A stretch of DNA of 25,483 nt, from positions 1 to 25,483 of IMG/VR virus record IMGVR_UViG_3300045947_000122. One strand, 5' to 3'. Shown one piece after another: positions 6,815 through 14,637 of the stretch. This DNA is from a virus. How positions within the stretch are numbered: position 1 is the first letter of the stretch; every line of letters begins with the position of its first letter. Made by a program: the position numbers and the translations under genes. Below the pieces are notes generated by a model. That model searched no databases and had not been told where the DNA came from. It worked only from the letters and a program-made list of their open reading frames with translations.

Positions 6815-8488
6815 CTACTCAACCCCCGTCGCCGCGCCCGTGTGGTTGAGCATGGACTGGAACCAGGTCTCGAACTCGGTCCGGGCGGCGCCGGCCACCT
6901 GCTCAGGGGTCTGTCCTGGCGCCGCGGTGATGTTGAACTGCGCGTTGAACTTGGAGTTGATCTGCGTCGGCGCCTTGGCCACGGGCGGGCCGAAGCCCGG
7001 CAACCTTCCTGTGCTCAGCCACCGGAACGCCCAGTCGTTGTCCGCTCGGATGGTCTCCCCCCTGGCGTTCGCCTCCCCGCGCATCTTCATCTGGGTGAGG
7101 CCCTTGCGGAAGAACTCACCCCCGCCCTTGCCGACGTGCGCGATCTCCTCGATGCCGAGCACATCGCGCACCTTGCCGGGGATCTTGCGGATGAGCGCGT
7201 TGATCCCGTCGATGAACCAGTTGAAGAAGTCCGCGAAGGCCTTCTTCCAGAAGGCGACGGAGTTCTTGATGGCGTCGTCGAGGTTGTAGAAGGTGTCAAC
7301 GAACGCCTTCAGGACCTTCATCCACCAGGGGTCGTCGGGGTTCGGCTTCAGCCAGTCCTGGATGAAGGCGTTCCACCGGTCGTAGAGCTTCTCGAGGAGA
7401 GAGTCTCCGCCCTTGAACGCGACCCACAGGTCCTCCGCGACGAGGATGATCGCCGCGATGATCGCCGCGATGACGACGATCGGCGCGGCGGCGAGCGCCC
7501 AGGTCGCTGCCGCCTTCAGCCCGGCCGACACCGCGGCGAGCCCCGCCGCATAGTAGCTGCCGGCGAGCGCATAGAGCGCGCTGATGTTCGCCGTGATGGC
7601 AGCGATCACGACGCTGCTGATGGCGAGCGCGAAGAGCTTCCAGTGCTCCACGATGAACTCGACCGCCTTACCGAGCGCCACGACGGTCTTCCACAGCGCC
7701 TCGAGCGCTTTGCCAAGGACGCGCACGACCTTGTCGATCCGCTGCTTGATGAGCTCGCGGTTCGCCTTGATCCAGGCGACCCACCCCTTGAACAGCTGGA
7801 CGAACGAGCCGAGCAGCGGGCCCGCGATCGCGTTGCGTACGCCGCGGACGGCGCCCTTGAGGCGCGTCCACTCATCGTCCATCTGCGCACCCTTCTTGAT
7901 CGTGCTCTCGTCGAGCACCAGGCCGAGGTCATGCGCCTCCTTGCGCATTCCCGCCAGGCCCTCACGACCTGCGTTGAGCAAGGGAATCATCTGGCCGCCC
8001 CCACGCCCGAACGCCTGCATCGCGATGGCCGCCTTCTCGGTGCCGTCGGGCATGCGCGAGAACTTCTCGGCCAGGTCGCCCATCACGGCGTCGGCAGAGC
8101 GGAGGTTGCCGGCCGCGTCCTTGAGCTGGATTCCCTTGAAGGCCCGGCGGGCCTCCGTCGACCCGCGGGCCGCAGCGGCGATGTTGCGCTGCAGGATGCC
8201 CATCGACTGTGCCAGCGTCTGCACGTCGAGCCCGGAGAAGCTCGCCGCGTGGGCTAGCTCCTGGAGCGCGGTCGTGCCCACGCCGGTCCGCTGCGACAGC
8301 TCATCGATCTGGTCTGCGCTAGCGGAGACGCTGAACACCATCCGCGAGATCGCCGCGCCGGCTGCTGCCGCCACGGCCGCCGCCGCCTGCAGTCCCTTCT
8401 TGATGCCGCCGAGGAGCGTGTCGGCCTTGCTGAAGGACGCCCCGTCGATGTCCAGGCCGAGCTTGGCGAAGAGCTCCGTGACCGTCAC
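6815..8488 (-). CDS. Tail tape measure protein
   Basis: 557 aa with a GTG start (GTGA overlap with the end of the frameshifted chaperone). The N-terminus (TELFAKLGLDIDGASF, then SADQIDELSQRTGVGTTALQELAHAASFSGLD) is the common phage tail tape-measure start. Residues about 285-352 form several hydrophobic Ala/Ile/Val helices, usual for the segment that enters the host membrane. A Trp/Phe-rich region follows (about 355-450), and the C-terminus is Gly/Pro-rich. Using the rule of about 1.5 Angstrom per residue gives a tail near 80-85 nm, an inference only. No peptidase or lysozyme motif was seen. Genes for the chaperone and Dit-like protein flank it as expected. Confidence 0.92.
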   Translation of the reverse strand: MTVTELFAKLGLDIDGASFSKADTLLGGIKKGLQAAAAVAAAAGAAISRMVFSVSASADQIDELSQRTGVGTTALQELAHAASFSGLDVQTLAQSMGILQRNIAAAARGSTEARRAFKGIQLKDAAGNLRSADAVMGDLAEKFSRMPDGTEKAAIAMQAFGRGGGQMIPLLNAGREGLAGMRKEAHDLGLVLDESTIKKGAQMDDEWTRLKGAVRGVRNAIAGPLLGSFVQLFKGWVAWIKANRELIKQRIDKVVRVLGKALEALWKTVVALGKAVEFIVEHWKLFALAISSVVIAAITANISALYALAGSYYAAGLAAVSAGLKAAATWALAAAPIVVIAAIIAAIILVAEDLWVAFKGGDSLLEKLYDRWNAFIQDWLKPNPDDPWWMKVLKAFVDTFYNLDDAIKNSVAFWKKAFADFFNWFIDGINALIRKIPGKVRDVLGIEEIAHVGKGGGEFFRKGLTQMKMRGEANARGETIRADNDWAFRWLSTGRLPGFGPPVAKAPTQINSKFNAQFNITAAPGQTPEQVAGAARTEFETWFQSMLNHTGAATGVE

Positions 8489-9077
8489 GTGGGCACCTTC
8501 GGCGCGAGCCTGGCCTGCGCTTCCTCCATCGCCTCTATGACGTCGTGGGCGTCCATCACGTCATCGATCGACCACCAGGTCTCCAGCTCCTCGAGCGTCG
8601 CTGTGCCCTCGTACACGAGGCGCCAGCAGGGCCAGGCGTCCTCTAGCCGCTCTGGGACGGCAATTCGGGCTGCTTGCTGGCCTGGTCGGCGAGGGCGGGC
8701 AGCCAGTCGCGAAAATTTCCGTAGTTCACCTCGATGGCGAACGCCAGTAGCTTGAGCAGCGTCGGGATGCGGCCCTGCATGAGAATGTCGAACGCCGGCA
8801 TCAGCGGCTTCCCATCGATGTGGGCGGTCTTGAGCAGCTCGCCGGTGATGGCCTCCAAGTCGTTCTCGTCCAACCGCTCGAGGAGCGCCCCGACGCCAGC
8901 GCCGAGCTCGGCGACGTTCATCTCCGCCAGCTTCCCCTTGAGCCCACCGGCGACCTGGGCGATCGCCGGCCCAAGGGCTCTCCCCAGGCGGTGGAACATC
9001 TTGAACCCGCGCATGGCGGGGAGCTGGGTCACCGCGAACCTGGTTCCGTCGATTACTCGTTCCTGGGTCTTCTGCAT
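8485..9077 (-). CDS. Tail assembly chaperone, long -1 frameshift product (gpGT-like)
   Basis: Predicted frameshift protein: codons 1-122 in frame zero (9077 to 8712), then the -1 frame re-reading base 8712 and running to the stop at 8485-8487; about 197 aa. The extension shares no frame-zero sequence and contains ERLEDAWPCWRLVYEGTA followed by an acidic helical stretch ending in VIEAMEEAQARL, which looks like real protein and not a shadow. Its stop codon overlaps the GTG of the tape measure. The extended form should be made in small amounts and bind the tape measure, as lambda gpGT does. An independent start for the -1 frame is less likely: no start with a good ribosome site was seen in the overlap. 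Confidence 0.75.
8643..9077 (-). CDS. Tail assembly chaperone, short form (gpG-like)
   Basis: 144 aa from the ATG at 9075-9077, with a weak GGTG upstream. The protein is mostly helical: TRFAVTQLPAMRGFKMFHRLGRALGPAIAQ near the start, then a Leu/Ala-rich helical stretch and LLKLLAFAIEVNYGNF near residue 108. It occupies the position between the tube and tape-measure genes where phages encode the chaperone that coats the tape measure during tail assembly. Codons 121-122 form a canonical -1 slippery heptamer (see that entry), and a long minus-one frame runs on past this stop, the classical G/GT arrangement. The last residues in frame zero are polar and unremarkable. Confidence 0.85.
   Translation of the reverse strand: MQKTQERVIDGTRFAVTQLPAMRGFKMFHRLGRALGPAIAQVAGGLKGKLAEMNVAELGAGVGALLERLDENDLEAITGELLKTAHIDGKPLMPAFDILMQGRIPTLLKLLAFAIEVNYGNFRDWLPALADQASKQPELPSQSG
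8712..8718 (-). promoter_or_regulatory. -1 ribosomal frameshift slippery heptamer (A-AAT-TTT)
   Basis: Read on the minus strand the site is AAATTTT, placed as X XXY YYZ relative to frame zero of the chaperone (GGA AAT TTT CGC); after slipping, AAA TTT re-pairs and decoding goes on with TCG CGA in the -1 frame. Seven bases downstream, GGCTGC at 8699-8704 can pair with GCAGCC at 8668-8673 around a 25-base loop, a possible stimulatory hairpin at the usual spacing. Confidence 0.75.
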
Positions 9078-9092
9078 AGGTCACCTACCGGG

Positions 9093-9518
9093 CTACGGGA
9101 CGGTGATGCCGCCGACGTGCTCGTTGAGCTCGCCACAGTCGATGACCCACTCGCGGGTCCCGACCTCCTTGGCGAATGGAGCATCCGCGAACTTCTGGAC
9201 CCACGCGCTCTCGGAGTGGGCGAGCGTCGTCCCGTTGAGGTCCTTGACCATGACCTCGCCGCTCCCCGTCCCGTTCTGTTCGTCCAGGAGGGCGGCCGCC
9301 GAGAGGATGTCGTTCGACAGCGAGTCTTGCTGAAGCGTGAGCGTGATTTTCCCGCCCTTGTTGTTGTTCCGCGCGCGGCACACGTTGCCGTTCGAGCCGA
9401 CGGTCTTGAACCACCCCTCTTCGTCGCGCGCGACGTTGACGTGCGTGTCCGCGGCAAACCCGGTGATGATGTTGCCGAGGAAGGTGACGACGATCTTGTT
9501 CGGGTCGTAGGTGGCCAT
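9093..9518 (-). CDS. Tail tube protein (DUF3277 type)
   Basis: 141 aa; ATG at 9516-9518 with AGGAG six bases upstream. It starts YDPNKIVVTFLGNIITGFAA and contains VARDEEGWFKTVGSNGNVCRARNNNKGGKITLTLQQ, then SNDILSAAALLDEQ, the pattern of the DUF3277 family, which forms the inner tube of contractile tails next to DUF3383 sheaths. The order sheath, tube, chaperone, tape measure is complete here. The stacked hexameric rings would carry DNA during ejection. The length is typical, with no insertions. The gap of 15 bp to the chaperone gene holds nothing recognisable except a weak ribosome site. Confidence 0.9.
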   Translation of the reverse strand: MATYDPNKIVVTFLGNIITGFAADTHVNVARDEEGWFKTVGSNGNVCRARNNNKGGKITLTLQQDSLSNDILSAAALLDEQNGTGSGEVMVKDLNGTTLAHSESAWVQKFADAPFAKEVGTREWVIDCGELNEHVGGITVP

Positions 9519-9527
9519 GGCCAGCTC

Positions 9528-10865
9528 CTAGAAGGACACCTGTCCGGCGATGTTGACGTGGTGGATGGCTCCCGCCCCCGTCGCGTTGAAGAACATGTCC
9601 GGTAGCAGTCGGTCGGCCTTGTTGACCGGCGACACGCTGGCCGCCTTCGGAACGATGACCGTGGGGGCCGGGGTCGCGGCGAGGAGCCCGACACGCACAC
9701 CGGCCGTCAGGCTGGCGCGCATCGCGGCCTCGACCAGGGCGATCCCTGGGTCGGTGAACGGGATCTTGGCGACGGTGACCAGCACCGCGACCACGCGCGC
9801 CTGCATGTCCGCCTGCAGCCAGTCGATCCCGCGCAGGACGTCGATGTACTTGCGCGTCCCGGCGGTCGTCCCGTAGAGGGTGAAGTTCTGCCCTCCGACC
9901 TCGACGTAGAAGTTGCCGCTCTTCGCCTTGAGGTTCGCGATCTGGGTGTCGGTGAGAACGTCCTTCTCGACGCCAGCGAGCGTCTTGAAGGCCCACGTCT
10001 CGGAGCCTGGCTGGAACGGCAGACACTTGCCGTCCCACGCCGCGGCGATCATCGAGCCGTTGTCTCGGTGGTAGACCACCGGGGTGTACTCGTACGCCGC
10101 GTTCTTCACCTGCTTCATGAGCGTCGTCGAGTCAGAACCCGTGACAACGGTGGCCGCCTCCGTCTCCTGGGTGTCGGCGAGGAACAGCTTCTTGTTGGCC
10201 TCGCACCAGGCCGCGATCGCGAGCCCCATGGCCGTGCTGTTGTAGCTGTTGACCACCGCGTACCACGTGTTGTCCTCGAGCTTGATAGCGTCGAGGTCGG
10301 CAGCCACGCCTGGGTCGGCGTGATCCTGGACGATCTTCAGGAGACCGGTGTCGATGATCTTCACCGCGTTCCAGTTCGCCGGCGCGTCGGCGAGCAGGCG
10401 CACGAAGTGGCTCCCGGCGCCCCCCGAGGTATCAGCGCTGGCGGTCAGCGTGTCACCCGAGAGCGCGTTGATGGCAGTGACGAGCCCCGCCACGATCTCG
10501 TCGTTCGTCGCGTTGGCGTCTGAGGTGAAGGTGGCCTCGTTGGCGCCGACCTTGACCTTGTAGGCCGTGCTGTTCTGGACGCTCGAGACGCGGACGGCCC
10601 ACCGCTGCGTGGGCTTGTTCGCCAGCCGGCCGATCATGACCGAGGGCGGACACGGGGTCTGGCCGAAATACGCCGCCGCCTGCTTGTACTCCGGCGTCGT
10701 TGACGCGAAGTCGAGGGCGACCGCGGCGAGGTTGGAGTAAGAGCGCGTGCGCTCCGTCCATGCTGCGTTGGCCGAGAGGATCATCCCCTTGCCAAAGCCC
10801 TCCTGTGAGATGCCAGCTGTCGCCGTGGTGATGCTGACGGTGACGAACTCGTTCAGCGAAGGCAT
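9528..10865 (-). CDS. Contractile tail sheath (DUF3383 type)
   Basis: 445 aa; ATG at 10863-10865, with AGGAG seven bases upstream. The start (FVTVSITTATAGISQEGFGKGMIL), SYSNLAAVALDFAS and a following TPEYKQAAAYFGQTPCPPSVMIGR are hallmarks of DUF3383 sheath proteins. The middle holds a repeat-like domain with NEATFTSDANATNDEIVAGL and adjacent strands, and the C-terminal part has TLYGTTAGTRKYIDVLRGIDWLQADMQ, which fits the conserved inner domain that contacts the tube and neighbouring sheath subunits. Its presence defines this tail as contractile. Residues near the C-terminus (about 415-445) end in strands that should interlock with neighbours. The family role is well established, the interlock is inferred. 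Confidence 0.92.
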   Translation of the reverse strand: MPSLNEFVTVSITTATAGISQEGFGKGMILSANAAWTERTRSYSNLAAVALDFASTTPEYKQAAAYFGQTPCPPSVMIGRLANKPTQRWAVRVSSVQNSTAYKVKVGANEATFTSDANATNDEIVAGLVTAINALSGDTLTASADTSGGAGSHFVRLLADAPANWNAVKIIDTGLLKIVQDHADPGVAADLDAIKLEDNTWYAVVNSYNSTAMGLAIAAWCEANKKLFLADTQETEAATVVTGSDSTTLMKQVKNAAYEYTPVVYHRDNGSMIAAAWDGKCLPFQPGSETWAFKTLAGVEKDVLTDTQIANLKAKSGNFYVEVGGQNFTLYGTTAGTRKYIDVLRGIDWLQADMQARVVAVLVTVAKIPFTDPGIALVEAAMRASLTAGVRVGLLAATPAPTVIVPKAASVSPVNKADRLLPDMFFNATGAGAIHHVNIAGQVSF

Positions 10866-10878
10866 TCCTCAGCTCCTC

Positions 10879-11430
10879 TCACGGCGCCTCGACCTCGAAG
10901 GTCTCGCCCGTCATCTGGTTAGTGATCTCGACCGAGGCGATGTAGCCCCCCATCTCGGTCTCGAGCTCGCGGTAGTACCAGCGCGTCTCCAGCACGGCGC
11001 GGCTCTCCCAGTCGGCGTCAACGAGCTGCGGCACGTGCATCACCTGCCCGTTGTCGAAGCAAGACAGCCCCGCCGAGGACAGCGCGTCGTGGATGGACGG
11101 CAGGCGCATCCGCGTCTGCACCGCCGCCAGGATCGCGGGGGCGCTCGCGTTGCCGCTCACCTCCGACGAGTAGCACTGGACGCTCAGGGTGAGCTCGCGC
11201 AGACCGGTCACGCGGTGCTCGATCTCCTGACCCGGGGGCCGCGCGGCGTCGTAGTTCCAGTCGTGCGAGTCGAGACCCACGGGGACGCGGGGCCCGATGC
11301 GCAGGTCGATGTGCGTCCCGCTCGGCCGTGGCCCGCCCTGCCAGCCCCAGATGACGTGGGCGTCGTCGAGCCCGGACGCCGTCTTGACCCAGGCGCGGAG
11401 CGCATCCTCGATGTCGCGGGGCGTCGGCAT
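10879..11430 (-). CDS. Tail/neck terminator protein (gp12-like)
   Basis: 183 aa; ATG overlapping the upstream TGA as TGATG. The sequence begins RDIEDALRAWVKTASGLDDAHVIW, then THIDLRIGPRVPVG, a typical phage neck terminator start, and has LRELTLSVQCYSSE in the middle, LPSIHDALSSAGLSCFDNG later, and MGGYIASVEITNQM near the C-terminus. This pattern fits the gp12-like neck terminator domain family: alpha/beta proteins that form a hexameric ring capping the tail and joining it to the head. It directly precedes the sheath gene, as usual. It is slightly longer than a minimal terminator because of a central acidic/His segment around residue 55-70. Confidence 0.8.
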   Translation of the reverse strand: MPTPRDIEDALRAWVKTASGLDDAHVIWGWQGGPRPSGTHIDLRIGPRVPVGLDSHDWNYDAARPPGQEIEHRVTGLRELTLSVQCYSSEVSGNASAPAILAAVQTRMRLPSIHDALSSAGLSCFDNGQVMHVPQLVDADWESRAVLETRWYYRELETEMGGYIASVEITNQMTGETFEVEAP

Positions 11431-11771
11431 CAGTCGCCCACCCGCGTCGCCAGCGCGCGGTAGTAGCCGCCGAGTTCGGACCAGGGCTCGACCTGGTCCA
11501 CCTCGTACTGCCGCCCGGACCAGGCGACGACGTCCTTCTCCTTGAGCTCCGTCGCCGTGAAGATGGTCAGCACGTCCCTCGTGCGCATGCCGTCGGGCAG
11601 CCGCTCGAGGTCCTTCCCGGCGACCGGCTGGACACAGGCGGTCACCTGGAACGTCGAGGACGGCGTAGTGTCCAGCCGCCCGTCGGCGCCGTAGGTCCGA
11701 GCGTCCCGCGTGACAACGTACGTGCCCGTCGCGAACCGGCTGACCGTCGAGCTGAGGTCCATCACCGGCAT
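11430..11771 (-). CDS. Probable head-closure / head-tail joining protein
   Basis: 113 aa; ATG at 11769-11771 overlapping the preceding stop (TGATG). It is a beta-rich small protein with QVTACVQPVAGKDLERLPDGMRTRDVLTIFT and DVVAWSGRQYEVDQVEPW, phrases that resemble head-closure proteins such as SPP1 gp16-like stoppers: a short barrel that reads a value and plugs the connector. The location between the HK97-gp10-like gene and the terminator fits the order adaptor, neck, closure, terminator. No specific family name is recalled with certainty, so the role rests on shape and order. Confidence 0.7.
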   Translation of the reverse strand: MPVMDLSSTVSRFATGTYVVTRDARTYGADGRLDTTPSSTFQVTACVQPVAGKDLERLPDGMRTRDVLTIFTATELKEKDVVAWSGRQYEVDQVEPWSELGGYYRALATRVGD

Positions 11772-12277
11772 CAGCTCGCCTTCTTCCCGGAGATCACGAC
11801 GGCGTAGCTGATCGCACCCACCATCCGTCCGGTGTCGACCAGCGTGCGGTCGCTGCCCTTCTGGGCGACGGTAGCCGGGGCGTTGGGCGGCGGGATGCTG
11901 TCGCCCGCCGTGACGCGCTTCTTGATGTCGGCCGCGGCCTTCGCACCAAGCAGGTTCAGCAGCCGCTCGATGTTGAGCCTCTGCGCGTACACGTCGGGCA
12001 GGCGCTTCCTCAGGATCTCGAGGTACTCGGGCTTCCTCTCCTCGAACGTCGAGCGGATGAACGACCGCTCCGGGATGCCCACCGAGGGTGCGCCGAACTC
12101 GTGGATGGCCCCCAGCGCGCCGTTGGTGAGGCCGTCCGAGTGTCCCTGCCCGCCGGGACCCTCCTCGAGAAAGCCCACCTTGGCGAAGCTGTCGCCCTGC
12201 TGGAGGGTCTTGGCCATCTTCTTCAGGGCGTCCCAGCCGCGGTCGACCTCCTTGATGGCGAACCGGAGGCCCCTCAC
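11771..12277 (-). CDS. HK97 gp10-like tail completion/neck protein
   Basis: 168 aa from the GTG at 12275-12277, which overlaps the preceding TGA as GTGA; earlier starts would lie inside the DUF4054 gene. Residues 50-90 contain GALGAIHEFGAPSVGIPERSF followed by IRSTFEERK, a well-known motif of HK97-gp10/virion-morphogenesis proteins (the I-P-x-R-x-F element). The C-terminus has DRTLVDTGRMVGAISYAVV, again family-typical (the LVDTG element). These proteins act in joining head and tail. Order and overlaps place it in the connector block. Confidence 0.85.
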   Translation of the reverse strand: MRGLRFAIKEVDRGWDALKKMAKTLQQGDSFAKVGFLEEGPGGQGHSDGLTNGALGAIHEFGAPSVGIPERSFIRSTFEERKPEYLEILRKRLPDVYAQRLNIERLLNLLGAKAAADIKKRVTAGDSIPPPNAPATVAQKGSDRTLVDTGRMVGAISYAVVISGKKAS

Positions 12278-12615
12278 GTGACGAGCACCCGGGGCAGATG
12301 CGCCCTCGCCATGGCCAGGTACTCGCGTCCCCAGGCCGTGCCACCCAGGTCCGCCATCGCCTGCTCGGACGCGACCGCGTAGCTGCGCGAGACGGCTCCG
12401 ACGGACTCGCTGGACACCGGCCCGCCACCGGCGCCGCTCGTCTTCGACACGAGGCCGAGGTGCGCCGCCAGGTACTTGAGCGCGAGGTCCCGCCGGGCCC
12501 CCCATTCGGTCCCGACGCGCAGCTCGACGTCCGCGAGGATCGCGATCTGCGATGCCACCGGGGTCGTCGAGAGCGACGCCTCGATGTTCACCACGTCGGT
12601 CCAGGTGATGGCCAT
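12274..12615 (-). CDS. DUF4054 head-tail adaptor
   Basis: 113 aa; ATG at 12613-12615, the first gene after a 51-bp intergenic gap carrying a promoter-like motif. The protein is helical and small: VVNIEASLSTTPVASQIAILADVELRV, then RRDLALKYLAAHLGLV, a Gly-rich loop, and SRSYAVASEQAMADLGGTAWGREYLAMAR. This is the DUF4054 pattern (a helical adaptor that binds the portal, like HK97 gp6), including the conserved A-x-x-LAAHL element and the L-x-x-T-x-x-GxEY element. It opens the connector and tail block, suggesting that block is transcribed separately from the head genes. Its ribosome site is only GGTGG. Confidence 0.85.
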   Translation of the reverse strand: MAITWTDVVNIEASLSTTPVASQIAILADVELRVGTEWGARRDLALKYLAAHLGLVSKTSGAGGGPVSSESVGAVSRSYAVASEQAMADLGGTAWGREYLAMARAHLPRVLVT

Positions 12616-12622
12616 GCCCGGC

Positions 12623-12655
12623 CACCACTACACACGGCCGCAGACTCGACGTTGG
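12623..12655 (-). promoter_or_regulatory. Candidate phage promoter, copy A (before connector/tail block)
   Basis: On the minus strand this reads CCAACG, 13 unconserved bases, then CGTGTGTAGTGGTG. The same 20 fixed bases at the same spacing recur at 18553-18585. If TGTAGT (12627-12632) is the -10 element, the distance to CCAACG is exactly 17 bp, the sigma70 spacing. The -10 hexamer ends 11 bases before the ATG, leaving a leader of only a few bases. Confidence 0.55.
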
Positions 12656-12666
12656 GTGCGTCGCCC

Positions 12667-14637
12667 TTAGGGCGGCACGATCACGACGGAGCCGGCGGTC
12701 GCCGCGGCCTTGGTCGTGATCGCCTTGCCGAGGGGTACCGCCGTCCCGTTGTTCACCAAGCCCGTGCGGACGCCGTTCTGCGACTCGATCAGGTCACCGA
12801 CGGCTACCGCTCCGGCCGTAGCCATCGTCACGCGCGCGATCGTGGAAGACAGGGGGCACACGAGCACGAAGGTCGAGCCGCCGGAGACCACCACGCCGCA
12901 CTTCAGGTTCGCGCCTTGAGGTGTGATCACCTTCGGCCAGACGTACGAGTTGGCCGTGACCGTCCCGTTGAACTCGACGAGGTCGCCCACCGCCATCGTT
13001 ACACCATTGGCGTGGCACACGATCGTGCGGCCATTCTCCCAGCCGTCGGCGGTGAAGCGGTCGAACGTCAGGGCAGTCCCCTGGAACGAGTCGGCGTCGA
13101 ACTGGATGGGCGTGCCGAACGTGTTGGCCCAGATGAATCGCCTGATGCGTGGGGTGCCGAACTGGCCACCGTCGAAGAGCGCCGCGGGCCCACCGACGTT
13201 CACACCGTCCCCGGAGTTGCCGTCGAACTCGTAGAGATCGATGTCCGTCGAGCTGACGTTGTTCTCGGTCCGAAGACCGTTGAGCACGCCCTGGCAGACG
13301 ATGCGCTCGAGCTTGCCGTTACAGTCGGAGATGAGGACGCCATCCATCCGCACGAGGTCCGGGCGGAACCCGCTGTTGCGGACGAAGATCTCGTCGATCG
13401 AGATCCCGAACCAGTCGTGCAGCAGGACACCGCAGCCGGCGGCACCCTGGCCTGGATGCCGGCAGTCGTCGGCGATCACCGATGAGATCCGAAGCCCGTA
13501 GCCGAACTGCTCCTGTCCGATCGGCGCCGACCCAAGGGTCAGACCTGCGCCGATGTGCTGCGCAGAGCTGAGGAGCATCCCGGCGGCCACCATCTGCGTG
13601 ACCGCCTGGTCGGAGATCATGTCCCGGAAGATCAGGTCCCCGAACGTGAGGTGCTTGCCGCCGCGGACGTGGCCGCCGATGCACATGCGCGCGAGGTTCG
13701 CGTCCCCGCCCTTGATGTTCGTGCACCGCGAATCGTAAAAGAAGCCGCCGCGCGGTACCCCTGAGGCGTGGTGACGCACGCCGCGCGGGTCCGAGGTGAG
13801 CAGGCCCCACGACCCGTTGAACGCCGAGTCGAGGTAGAGGATGCAGTTGACCTCGCCCAGCGAGTGGAGGCTGGGGACGCCGAACACCTCCGCGGCCACG
13901 AGCTCGAGGCCCGCGCGGGAGATGCCCTGGAACGAGAGGCCGCGCGCCCGCAGACCGAACGTGAACCGCTCGAGGACGCCGACCGCAAGCGGTTGGGCCG
14001 CGCCTGAGCCATCGATGATCAAGTCCTCCAGCCCACCGTCGAGGACTGGCGTGACAGCCTTGACTGTCGCACCGGCCTCGAACTGCTTGGCGAGGTCCCA
14101 AGCGAGCGGGATCGTCGTGCCGCTCACGTAGCTGGTGTCGATCTTCACCACCGCGCGGTGGACGACAGCGGCGCCGTCGGACTCCAGGTAGGGGTCAGAG
14201 GCCCCCTCGATGACCAGATAGTCGCCGCCAGCGATCGGTCCTGGGTTGACGGCCGTGAGCACGATAGACGTCGCGTCCTTGTACGCGACGGCGGACAGGG
14301 TCGTGTTCAGCTTGCCGGTGTTGATCGCGCCATCGGCCTTGATCAGCGCGTTGGTTCGGTCGTCGGCGGCCCCGGTCCACCCGACCCTCGGCTTCAGCCG
14401 AGCCTGTCGCCCGTGGTACCCAGCGATCGAGACGTTGTCCTTGCGGATCAACGTGCCAGTGTAGTAGTCGCCCTCGTCGAGCTCGACGAGACCCCCACCC
14501 AGCGCGAAGAGCGTGTCGATCGCGGCCTGCAGCTCGGCGGTCTTCTCCTCCGCGCTGGTCTTGCTCGGCAGCACGTGTTTGACCCGGCTCGATGTGGTGA
14601 CCGGCGGCAGGCTGCCCAGGTTGATCTGGAAGCTCAC
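12667..14637 (-). CDS. Pectate-lyase-like beta-helix spike with cement-like C-terminus
   Basis: 656 aa; ATG overlapping the upstream gene by 4 bp. Residues 30-90 hold the start of a pectate-lyase-superfamily helix: TAELQAAIDTLFALGGGLVELDEGDYYTG, then KDNVSIAGYHGRQARL. The repetitive beta-helix continues to about 530. Residues about 536-656 contain two similar units (MAVGDLVEFNG and VAVGDLIESQNG, each followed by a Gly/Val strand set), resembling DUF2190-type capsid cement. Beta-helix proteins of this kind are often depolymerases that cut host polysaccharide; no catalytic residues can be assigned by eye. The gene lies between capsid and connector genes, far from the tail fibre, so attachment to the head or neck is likely. 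The TAA sits in a short inverted repeat (12662-12674). Confidence 0.8.
   Translation of the reverse strand: MSFQINLGSLPPVTTSSRVKHVLPSKTSAEEKTAELQAAIDTLFALGGGLVELDEGDYYTGTLIRKDNVSIAGYHGRQARLKPRVGWTGAADDRTNALIKADGAINTGKLNTTLSAVAYKDATSIVLTAVNPGPIAGGDYLVIEGASDPYLESDGAAVVHRAVVKIDTSYVSGTTIPLAWDLAKQFEAGATVKAVTPVLDGGLEDLIIDGSGAAQPLAVGVLERFTFGLRARGLSFQGISRAGLELVAAEVFGVPSLHSLGEVNCILYLDSAFNGSWGLLTSDPRGVRHHASGVPRGGFFYDSRCTNIKGGDANLARMCIGGHVRGGKHLTFGDLIFRDMISDQAVTQMVAAGMLLSSAQHIGAGLTLGSAPIGQEQFGYGLRISSVIADDCRHPGQGAAGCGVLLHDWFGISIDEIFVRNSGFRPDLVRMDGVLISDCNGKLERIVCQGVLNGLRTENNVSSTDIDLYEFDGNSGDGVNVGGPAALFDGGQFGTPRIRRFIWANTFGTPIQFDADSFQGTALTFDRFTADGWENGRTIVCHANGVTMAVGDLVEFNGTVTANSYVWPKVITPQGANLKCGVVVSGGSTFVLVCPLSSTIARVTMATAGAVAVGDLIESQNGVRTGLVNNGTAVPLGKAITTKAAATAGSVVIVPP

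Noticed and set aside
8643-9084. The -1 frame upstream of the slippery site as a separate gene start
   Set aside because: Residues of that frame before position 8718 are Arg/Gly-rich shadow sequence; only the part after the slippery site looks like protein.
12662-12674. Inverted repeat CGCCC-TTA-GGGCG around the stop of the beta-helix spike gene as a terminator
   Set aside because: Only five base pairs and no run of T follows on the minus strand; too weak for an intrinsic terminator, although its place before the second promoter-like motif is suggestive.
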